Positions 1-5,031 of a stretch of DNA of 5,031 nucleotides are shown here, piece by piece. The position numbers and the translations under genes were made by a program. Within the stretch, counting starts at the first letter, position 1; every line of letters begins with the position of its first letter. This DNA comes from Bacillota bacterium. GTDB lineage: Bacteria > Bacillota_A > Clostridia > Peptostreptococcales > Anaerovoracaceae. The stretch spans positions 1-5,031 of the forward strand of contig JAFRWH010000010.1 in the NCBI GenBank assembly GCA_017438085.1. Direction: 5' to 3'. The notes beneath the pieces are model-generated. The model was not told where the DNA came from, did not search any database, and worked only from the letters and a program-made list of their open reading frames with translations.

Positions 1-1713
1 GTCTCTTATAATCAGCTGCAGCTTATCGCAGCCATTGAAATGATTTATGTTGAGCTCGCCTGCGATGTGAACTCTCTTGGATCTTTCCAGCAGAGGACCG
101 TACTTGGCGGCCTTTCTGAAGAGCACGCAGTCCAGCCAGATTCCGTCATGAGTCCTGGCGGTGAGCTTAAGGTGCTGATTATCGCAGCCCATATAGCGTA
201 TGCAGCCCACTTCAGCATCCATGATGCAGAACACAGGCCTTACATTGGCTTCCCCGTAGGGCTCCAGCAGTGCCAGCTGTCTGGCGAATTCCAGATTTTT
301 CTCGCTGGCGCAGAGTTCCTTTTCTATGCAGAGCTTTTCGCAGAGCAGCTCCGGGTTCTGATCAAGGAGATCCTTCACGTAGACCTGAAGCCTCGACCTC
401 AGTTCAGTCACATTTTCGGGACTGATGGAAAAGCCACAGGCTCCGGCATGTCCTCCGAAGCGCAGGAACAGCTGACTGCAGCTGCTCAGAGCTTCATAAA
501 GGTTTACGCTGGGGATGGATCTTCCGGTGCCCTTAAGGCTTCCGTCCTCGCAGGGCGTCACTATGCAGACCGGTCTGTACAGGCTTTCCTTCAGATTTCC
601 GGCCACAATGCCGGTGACGCCTTCGTGAGCGCCTTCAGCGTAGATCACGGGGAAGAGCTCGCCGCAGTCTTCGTTCTTCAGCACATTCTGGCATACTTCG
701 AAGGCCTTCTCCTGCTCTTCTCTGCGCTGACGATTGCTTTCAACCATCTGGGAAGCCAGCTGACAGGCGTCTCCTGCGGGAGATCCGTCGCTTTTGAAAC
801 CGCTGAACAGCTCTGCAGAGATGCGGGCAGTGCCCATGCGTCCCAAAGCGTTGATGTTAGGCGCCAGCAGGTAAGCGATCTTGTCGGAATCTATTACAGT
901 CTCGCTGCAGTCAAGAAGCTCCAGCAGAGTTTTCAGTCCCGCATTGGTCCTGCGGTTGATATATTCAAGTCCGTATTTCAGCAGGCTGCGGTTCTCGTCA
1001 ACGAGGGGGACCACATCTGCCACAGTAGCGATAGCCACCAGATCCAGCAGAGGGAAGAGCTCCTGCTTGGTAAAGCGCTTATCGCCCTTTGCAGCCAGGG
1101 ATCTCTCAATGCCCTGGGCCAGCTTGAATGCTATGCCGCAGCCGCAGAGGTCCGGGAAAGGATAAACGCTTCCTTCTCTTTTTGCATTTATGAACAGACA
1201 TTCAGGCGTATGATCGGGACTTGGAGTATGATGGTCGGTGACTATGACCTTCATGCCCAGTTCCTTCGCATAAGCCACCTCATCCTTTGAGGTGCTGCCG
1301 CAGTCAACGGTTATGAGAAGCTCTGTGCCATGATCCCTGATAGTCTTTATGGCATCCTTGTTGAGTCCGTAGCCATCGGTGAAGCGGCAGGGAATGTAAT
1401 ATTCGAAATTATCGAAAATGTGGCTGAAGACCTGGACCAGCACGCTGGTGGCTGTTACGCCGTCCGCATCGTAGTCGCCGTAGACGCAGACCCTTTCTCT
1501 TTTTTCAGCGGCATCAAGTATCATCTCTATGGCAGGCGCCATATCCGGAAGCAGAAATGGATCATATGTGGTTTTTGGGCGCGGGGAAAGAAAGTCCTCC
1601 ATCTTGTCCGTGGAGATCCCTCTGCTTTTCAGTATAAATGCGATCGAAGGAGGTATTCCCAGATCGTTTTCGACCAAGTCTTCTTCCCTGGCCCTGATGA
1701 ACCATTTTGCCAT
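1..1713 (-). CDS. recJ: Single-stranded-DNA-specific exonuclease RecJ (3' end cut by window edge)
   Basis: RecJ degrades single-stranded DNA 5' to 3' in the cytoplasm, acting in recombination repair and mismatch repair. Reading the minus strand from 1713 gives 571 codons with no stop, still open at position 1. DHH-family motifs are all visible: GDYDADG at residues 79-85, DCGS at 137-140, DHH at 160-162, VADVVPL around 232-237 (Asp233), NALGRMG at 288-294 and GGHAGACGFS at 420-429. These give an N-terminal DHH catalytic domain (about 1-300), a DHHA1 domain (about 350-445) and an OB-type DNA-binding domain (about 455-571) with LEPYGEANVRPVF at its beginning. All expected metal-binding Asp/His residues are present, so the enzyme should be active. 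The ATG at 1713 is the earliest possible start, because an in-frame TAA lies at 1719-1717. Its ribosome site is weak (AGG, 8 bases upstream). Visible length already equals a short RecJ such as that of E. coli; Bacillota versions may carry an extra C-terminal domain, which would lie outside. It has 22 cysteines, as often seen in anaerobes. Confidence 0.96.
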   Translation of the reverse strand, partial: MAKWFIRAREEDLVENDLGIPPSIAFILKSRGISTDKMEDFLSPRPKTTYDPFLLPDMAPAIEMILDAAEKRERVCVYGDYDADGVTATSVLVQVFSHIFDNFEYYIPCRFTDGYGLNKDAIKTIRDHGTELLITVDCGSTSKDEVAYAKELGMKVIVTDHHTPSPDHTPECLFINAKREGSVYPFPDLCGCGIAFKLAQGIERSLAAKGDKRFTKQELFPLLDLVAIATVADVVPLVDENRSLLKYGLEYINRRTNAGLKTLLELLDCSETVIDSDKIAYLLAPNINALGRMGTARISAELFSGFKSDGSPAGDACQLASQMVESNRQRREEQEKAFEVCQNVLKNEDCGELFPVIYAEGAHEGVTGIVAGNLKESLYRPVCIVTPCEDGSLKGTGRSIPSVNLYEALSSCSQLFLRFGGHAGACGFSISPENVTELRSRLQVYVKDLLDQNPELLCEKLCIEKELCASEKNLEFARQLALLEPYGEANVRPVFCIMDAEVGCIRYMGCDNQHLKLTARTHDGIWLDCVLFRKAAKYGPLLERSKRVHIAGELNINHFNGCDKLQLIIRD

Positions 1714-1765
1714 GAGTTATGCCTGTATTCCCTTCTTGACGATGCTTTTAAGGTGCATCAGCCTT
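1714..1765 (-). other. 52-base gap between the M23 hydrolase gene and recJ
   Basis: This short spacer shows no convincing promoter and no terminator: there is no strong GC stem followed by a T run on the minus strand. recJ is therefore probably transcribed by read-through from the upstream genes. The gap contains a possible 13-codon reading frame (1758-1717, MHLKSIVKKGIQA) preceded by AAGG, ending 3 bases before the recJ ATG. That frame may be chance. Confidence 0.5.
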
Positions 1766-2905
1766 CTATCTTGAAACGTATTCAAGAGGATTCTTGTATA
1801 CGCCATTTACTCTTACTTCAAAGTGCAGGTGAGCTCCGGTGGACATGCCGGTGGAGCCTACCAGCGCTATGACCTTGCCTCTGGCGACCACATCTCCGGT
1901 CTTGACCAGCAGCTTGGAAGCGTGTGCGTAAAGAGTTACTATGCCGCCGCCGTGGTCTATCATCACGCAGTAGCCGTAACCGCTGTTGTAGCCCGCGCTT
2001 ATCACCTTGCCTGCATTGGCTGCCAGTATATTGGTGCCATGGGCTGCTGCTATGTCAATGCCTGTATGCATCTTGTACACCTTAAGTATGGGGTGCAGCC
2101 TGTTGCCAAAAGGTGATGATACATACTTGCTGGACTGGGAAGGCCAGAGCATGGTGCCGCCCACATAGTTCTGGGTGCCCTGCAGCCTTATGATCTCCGC
2201 AGTCAGAGCGTTTGCTTCTTTGTTGAGAGCATCGATCTGAGAATTCAGCTCTTTGATGTCCGCATCCACCTGGGACTTTTTCTCTTTAAGCGTTGCTTTG
2301 TCGTTGGCCAGCGTGGTCTTGCGGGTGCTCATGGCATCCTGCTGCTTGACATAAGTGTCCTTCAGCGCGACAAGCTCCTGCTTTTTCTTATATATCTTGT
2401 CATACTGGGACTCCATAGAAGCCAGAAGATCCGCATCGGAGGCATAGATACGCCTCACCATCTCGATATTTGTAAGCAGCTGGCTCATGTTTCCGGAACC
2501 CAGCAGCACCGAAAGCATGCCTATATTGCCGTTCTTGTACATGGTGCGCAGCCTGGCGTTCAGATTGGTATTCTGTTCGCCTATCTGGTTCTCCATCTCC
2601 TCCAGCTCTGCCAGCACCGTGTTGATCTTTTCTATGGTGTCGTTGATCTCTATCTGGAGATTGTTTACCGCAGCTTCCGCCACGTAGATCTGCTTCTCAA
2701 GAGATTTGATCTCGCTGGTAAGCTGGGTCTGGCTGTTCTTTTTGCTTTCCAGAGCCTTTTTAGTATCATTTATGTCCTGCTGCACATCCTTCAGCTCGCC
2801 TTTTTTGTCGTCTATATCTTTTTGAGTGGCGAACGCGCAGGATATGCTGCCGCAGAACAGCAGCATAGCGCATATAAGGCTGATGAATTTTCTGTACCTG
2901 CTCAT
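1766..2905 (-). CDS. Secreted coiled-coil M23-family peptidoglycan hydrolase (EnvC/PcsB-like architecture, FtsEX-linked)
   Basis: Predicted zinc metallopeptidase that cuts peptide cross-bridges in peptidoglycan outside the cell membrane. The 379-residue product begins with a basic n-region (RYRK) and a hydrophobic stretch (about 8-22), with likely signal peptidase I cleavage after AFA (residue 26). Long heptad-rich, charged coiled coil follows (about 28-120 and 160-243), interrupted by a segment at about 119-165 (RTMYKNGNIGMLSVLLGS, then NMSQLLTNIEMV) that resembles the hinge seen in EnvC, PcsB and CwlO proteins. The C-terminal LytM/M23 domain (about 255-375) has SPFGNRLHP, the zinc ligands His280 and Asp284 (HTGID), the YAH histidine at 327 and HLH at 359-361, so the catalytic set is complete. 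This differs from E. coli EnvC, whose LytM site is degenerate and which only activates amidases. The gene lies directly after ftsEX; by analogy with PcsB, CwlO and EnvC, FtsX probably binds the coiled coil and controls activity. A strong Shine-Dalgarno site supports the start. There is no lipobox and no SH3 or other cell-wall binding domain. Confidence 0.93.
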   Translation of the reverse strand: MSRYRKFISLICAMLLFCGSISCAFATQKDIDDKKGELKDVQQDINDTKKALESKKNSQTQLTSEIKSLEKQIYVAEAAVNNLQIEINDTIEKINTVLAELEEMENQIGEQNTNLNARLRTMYKNGNIGMLSVLLGSGNMSQLLTNIEMVRRIYASDADLLASMESQYDKIYKKKQELVALKDTYVKQQDAMSTRKTTLANDKATLKEKKSQVDADIKELNSQIDALNKEANALTAEIIRLQGTQNYVGGTMLWPSQSSKYVSSPFGNRLHPILKVYKMHTGIDIAAAHGTNILAANAGKVISAGYNSGYGYCVMIDHGGGIVTLYAHASKLLVKTGDVVARGKVIALVGSTGMSTGAHLHFEVRVNGVYKNPLEYVSR

Positions 2906-2910
2906 AGCTT

Positions 2911-2917
2911 CCCCTTT
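2911..2917 (-). promoter_or_regulatory. Ribosome binding site of the M23 hydrolase gene
   Basis: On the minus strand AAAGGGG ends 5 bases before the ATG at 2905. It is a good anti-16S match at a usable spacing and it fixes the start so that the signal peptide is intact. Confidence 0.75.
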
Positions 2918-2929
2918 CTTAAGTATTTT

Positions 2930-2956
2930 CCCTTTTCCCTTTTGTTTATCCCTTTT
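2930..2956 (-). repeat. Three copies of AAAAGGG in the leader of the M23 hydrolase gene
   Basis: On the minus strand the 7-mer AAAAGGG occurs exactly at 2956-2950, 2943-2937 and 2936-2930, the last two directly in tandem. A related AAAGGGG at 2917-2911 is the ribosome site itself. All four are Shine-Dalgarno-like. They may act as ribosome standby sites or simply reflect a purine-rich leader; the function is not known. Confidence 0.6.
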
Positions 2957-2958
2957 AC

Positions 2959-2974
2959 CGGGCCGTGAGACCCG
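2959..2974 (-). other. Small hairpin just after the ftsX stop codon
   Basis: The 16 bases CGGGTCTCACGGCCCG on the minus strand can fold into a 6-bp stem (one G-U pair) with a 4-base loop. It begins 3 bases after the ftsX TAA. No T run follows on this strand (the next bases are G, T, then AAAAGGG), so it is not a standard intrinsic terminator. It could be a weak attenuator or an RNA stability element between ftsX and the hydrolase gene, or chance. Confidence 0.4.
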
Positions 2975-2977
2975 CTT

Positions 2978-3871
2978 TTATGCTTTCAGATAACGTCTCA
3001 TGGACAGCAGGCTACCGAAGGCGCCGATGCTTATGCCAAGAGAAATGAATATCCACGCCAGGTTTTCCAGCATGAATTCCGGAGCCACCAGATTGCTGGA
3101 GAACAGCGCCAGAGCCTGATCCTGGAAGAAGTTCCCTATGCGGTCGTATACCAGCCAGCAGAGCCCCAGAGCGATCAGCGCAGAGAAGCAGCCGATGAGC
3201 ATGCCTTCCACGAGCAGAGGTCCTCTTACGAACCAGTTTGTGGCACCTACATATTTCATTATCATGATCTCATCCTGCCGCGACATCACGGTCAGCTTTA
3301 TGGTGTTAGATACCACCACGACCGAAACTATGACCAGGAAAGCGATTATAATGAGCGCCCCCTTCTGAATGGCTTCGGAGATCTTCAGAACTTTGTTGAT
3401 CTCTGTCTGGTAGTAGCGCACATCCTCTACGCCATCCATGGTCCTGGAAAATTCAGCAACAAAGCTTCCGTATTTGAGATCCGTCAGAGTCACCCTCAGG
3501 GAGTTCGGCAGCGGATTTTCCGCCAGCCCATCCAGCAGATAGCCATTGTCGCCCCACTGGGCTTTGAGCTCCTCCATAGCCTGTTCCTTGTCTATGAATT
3601 CCACGCTGTCTACCTCGTCCAGAGTGGTAAGGCTGCGGGCTATTATATCCGCGTCGGACTTGCTTGTCTCATCCAGCAGGAAGACCTCTATGGTATCGAA
3701 CTGAGTCTTGATGTTTTCGGATATGAAATTGATGTTCACCGTCAGGAAGAAGAACAGTCCGAGGATCAGCAGCATGGCAGAGATCGAGAAGATCGAAACT
3801 ATGGTCATCACCTTGCTTCTGAACATCTGCTTGAAGGCTTCCTTCAGGGAGTAAAATAGACTTTTAATCAT
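2978..3871 (-). CDS. ftsX: Cell division ABC transporter permease-like subunit FtsX
   Basis: FtsX is the membrane partner of FtsE. It does not transport a known substrate; it passes ATP-driven conformational change to peptidoglycan hydrolases outside the membrane. The 297-residue protein has the family layout: short cytoplasmic N-terminus with basic residues (FKQMFRSK), first membrane helix at about 22-45, an extracellular domain at about 46-168 that carries the conserved NPLPNSLRV (residues 119-127), then three helices at about 171-193, 220-242 and 271-291. The loop after helix 2 carries the conserved EIMIMKYVGATNWFVRGP (201-218), the FtsE-coupling type region, and the short C-terminus ends in MRRYLKA. 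Length matches typical Bacillota FtsX (about 300). The start overlaps the ftsE stop by 8 bases (ATGATTAA), implying translational coupling. A purine-rich AGGGGAGGAG (3893-3884) ends 12 bases before the ATG, rather far but probably usable. The gene after it encodes the likely hydrolase partner. Confidence 0.96.
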   Translation of the reverse strand: MIKSLFYSLKEAFKQMFRSKVMTIVSIFSISAMLLILGLFFFLTVNINFISENIKTQFDTIEVFLLDETSKSDADIIARSLTTLDEVDSVEFIDKEQAMEELKAQWGDNGYLLDGLAENPLPNSLRVTLTDLKYGSFVAEFSRTMDGVEDVRYYQTEINKVLKISEAIQKGALIIIAFLVIVSVVVVSNTIKLTVMSRQDEIMIMKYVGATNWFVRGPLLVEGMLIGCFSALIALGLCWLVYDRIGNFFQDQALALFSSNLVAPEFMLENLAWIFISLGISIGAFGSLLSMRRYLKA

Positions 3872-4547
3872 CGAATCCGTACTCTCCTCCCCTGGAATCT
3901 CTTACTATGTGGCCTCTGTCGATGGCCACGACTCTCTTGTTCATGCGGTTTACTATGTCCTTTGCGTGAGTGACCATCACGATGGTGGTGCCTCTGCGGT
4001 TTATCTGATCCAGCAGCTTCATGATCTCCCAGGCTGTATCCGGGTCAAGATTGCCGGTGGGCTCATCCGCTATCAGAAGCTTTGGCCTGTTGACTATGGC
4101 TCTTGCTATAGCCACACGCTGCTGCTCGCCGCCGGAAAGGTCGTCGGGGAAATTGTCCTTTTTATCCTCGATGCCCATCAGAGCCAGAACCTCAGGAACC
4201 TGGCGGTTGATAGTCCTTCTTGTGCAGTGGACCACCTCCAGGGCAAAGGCCACATTTTCGAAGACCGTCTTTTTGGGGAGCAGACGGAAGTCCTGGGATA
4301 CCATTCCCATGTTTCGTCTGAGCAGCGGGATGCGGCGGTTGGAAAGCCTTGTCACATCCTGCCCGTCCACGAAGATCTTGCCCTCGTCTGGTTCTATTTC
4401 CTTGGAGATAAGCTTGATGAAGGTGGATTTTCCTGCGCCTGTGGGACCCACAAGGAACACGAAATCGCCGTCATCGATCTGTATGCTCACATCTCTCAAC
4501 GCTGAGGTATCATCGTAGTTTTTGGTTACATGTTCGAGTTTTATCAT
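3864..4547 (-). CDS. ftsE: Cell division ATP-binding protein FtsE
   Basis: FtsE is the cytoplasmic ATPase of the FtsEX complex and drives the conformational cycle that switches on cell-wall hydrolases. The 227-residue protein carries a full ABC nucleotide-binding domain: Walker A GPTGAGKST at 34-42, Q-loop Gln85 in VSQDFRLLP (83-91), signature LSGGEQQ at 137-143, Walker B LLIADEPTGNLDP at 157-169 with Asp161 and the catalytic Glu162, and switch His194 in VTHA. The stretch FRLLPKKTVFENVAFALE is diagnostic of FtsE compared with other ABC ATPases of the MacB/LolD type. Length is normal (about 220-230). The ATG overlaps the dnaE stop codon in an ATGA junction, and GGAGAGG (4564-4558) lies 10 bases upstream, inside dnaE. 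The end overlaps ftsX by 8 bases. All catalytic residues are intact, so an active ATPase is expected. Confidence 0.97.
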   Translation of the reverse strand: MIKLEHVTKNYDDTSALRDVSIQIDDGDFVFLVGPTGAGKSTFIKLISKEIEPDEGKIFVDGQDVTRLSNRRIPLLRRNMGMVSQDFRLLPKKTVFENVAFALEVVHCTRRTINRQVPEVLALMGIEDKKDNFPDDLSGGEQQRVAIARAIVNRPKLLIADEPTGNLDPDTAWEIMKLLDQINRRGTTIVMVTHAKDIVNRMNKRVVAIDRGHIVRDSRGGEYGFDD

Positions 4548-5031
4548 CTGAAGCAGTCCTCTCCAAACATGCGCTTGGCGCTTGTGATAAAGTTCGGACT
4601 CGGGTCGATCCAGAGATCGTAGTCCAGCTTGTATTTATTGTTGGTGGCCTTCACCAGGATAGCCACCGGGGTATCGCCTCTGTTTGCTTTAGCAAGACGC
4701 TTGAAAGCCAGAAGACCTTCCCTTTCGCTGTAGTTTTCGGGAATGACTATCTTTATCATGGGTACCTCCTGCTTTGGCGCAGCAGGAACTTCATTGCGTC
4801 TGGGGCCGCCCTTAAGCTCTCCGTTGTAGTCATCCAGCAGCACTATGCGTTCCGCCAGCAGTTTCGGCGTATCCTCCTTGATATCCAGCCTGCCTCTGAC
4901 AATTATGATATTGTCCAGGGCCAGCCATTGCCTGTCCAGCTCAAAGGTTTTCGGAAATACAACGAGCTCTATGTCTCCATAGAGGTCTTCCATAGTTACG
5001 AAGGCCATGTTCTGACCCTTCTTGGTGGTCA
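4544..5031 (-). CDS. dnaE: DNA polymerase III alpha subunit, C-terminal end (5' part outside the window)
   Basis: This is the last 161 codons of a replicative DNA polymerase catalytic subunit; the polymerase domains lie upstream, outside the window. The reading frame is open at the right edge (first full codon at 5029). It starts with TTKKGQN followed by MAFVTMEDLYGDIELVVFP, the hallmark of the DnaE OB-fold (single-strand DNA or anticodon-type nucleic acid binding) domain, ending about residue 67 (LLAERIVLLDD). A short proline/alanine linker follows (about 70-89), then a small C-terminal domain (about 90-161) with GDTPVAILV and LWIDPSPNF, as in Clostridia-type DnaE. The Met at 5008 is internal, not a start, because the OB-fold strand begins before it. 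The same domain pair rules out PolC, whose OB and exonuclease domains are N-terminal. The TGA stop overlaps the ftsE start codon, so ftsE is likely cotranscribed with dnaE. Confidence 0.93.
   Translation of the reverse strand, partial: TTKKGQNMAFVTMEDLYGDIELVVFPKTFELDRQWLALDNIIIVRGRLDIKEDTPKLLAERIVLLDDYNGELKGGPRRNEVPAAPKQEVPMIKIVIPENYSEREGLLAFKRLAKANRGDTPVAILVKATNNKYKLDYDLWIDPSPNFITSAKRMFGEDCFR
4558..4564 (-). promoter_or_regulatory. Ribosome binding site of ftsE inside the dnaE 3' end
   Basis: GGAGAGG on the minus strand ends 10 bases before the ftsE ATG and lies within the last dnaE codons. Together with the ATGA overlap it supports both independent initiation and coupling to dnaE translation. 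Confidence 0.65.

Noticed and set aside
40..1872. Long plus-strand open frames (40-1290 and 1330-1872) as real genes
   Set aside because: They lie opposite recJ and the 3' end of the hydrolase gene, whose minus-strand products carry clear family motifs. The plus-strand translations show no recognisable motif.
2819..2905. Lipoprotein signal in the hydrolase N-terminus
   Set aside because: Cys18 and Cys23 are not preceded by a proper lipobox; the AFA cleavage site fits signal peptidase I.
2906..2977. Sigma-A promoter before the hydrolase gene
   Set aside because: AATACT near 2928 is a partial -10 match, but no TTGACA-like -35 lies at a proper distance.
2959..2980. Intrinsic terminator after ftsX
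   Set aside because: The stem is only 6 bp and is followed by A-rich, not T-rich, sequence on the transcribed strand.
3909..4518. Plus-strand open frames opposite ftsE
   Set aside because: ftsE on the minus strand has every ABC ATPase motif; the opposite frames are shadows with no domain signal.
4544..5008. A separate 154-residue OB-fold protein starting at the ATG at 5008
   Set aside because: The frame stays open upstream to the window edge and the preceding residues (TTKKGQN) fit the conserved DnaE OB-fold, so this Met is internal to dnaE.

Overview
The window holds five protein-coding genes, all on the minus strand and tightly packed, so transcription runs from position 5031 down to 1. 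In transcription order they are: the 3' end of dnaE (DNA polymerase III alpha subunit), ftsE and ftsX (the two subunits of the FtsEX division/cell-wall ABC complex), a secreted coiled-coil M23-family peptidoglycan hydrolase, and recJ (single-strand DNA exonuclease), which runs off the left edge. No RNA genes, mobile elements, CRISPR arrays or long non-coding stretches were seen. The longest gap between genes is 72 bases.

The gene content and protein style suggest a chromosomal region of an anaerobic, low-to-medium GC Bacillota, most likely a Clostridia-type organism. Reasons are the Clostridia-like DnaE C-terminus (OB fold, a proline/alanine linker, then a small terminal domain ending in a WIDPSP-type motif), purine-rich Shine-Dalgarno sites, ftsE-ftsX followed directly by a secreted coiled-coil hydrolase, and a cysteine-rich RecJ. 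The genus cannot be fixed from this sequence. Base composition looks balanced, so this is not an extreme low-GC clostridium.

Layout: 5031-4544 dnaE end; 4547-3864 ftsE (its ATG overlaps the dnaE stop as ATGA); 3871-2978 ftsX (8-base overlap with ftsE); 2977-2906 a gap with a short hairpin and three AAAAGGG repeats; 2905-1766 the M23 hydrolase; 1765-1714 a 52-base gap; 1713-1 recJ, still open at the edge. The middle three genes form a functional unit: FtsE hydrolyses ATP in the cytoplasm, FtsX carries the signal across the membrane, and the exported coiled-coil hydrolase is the likely effector that cuts peptidoglycan during growth or division. Placing this unit between two DNA replication/repair genes, with overlapping or near-overlapping junctions, suggests one polycistronic transcript.

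I do not see a new biological system here. The genes are conserved housekeeping genes. The points worth a second look are the gene order, the fully intact catalytic site of the FtsEX-linked M23 protein, the repeated AAAAGGG leader in front of it, a possible 13-codon upstream ORF before recJ, and a very long antisense open frame opposite recJ that is most likely a codon-bias shadow.
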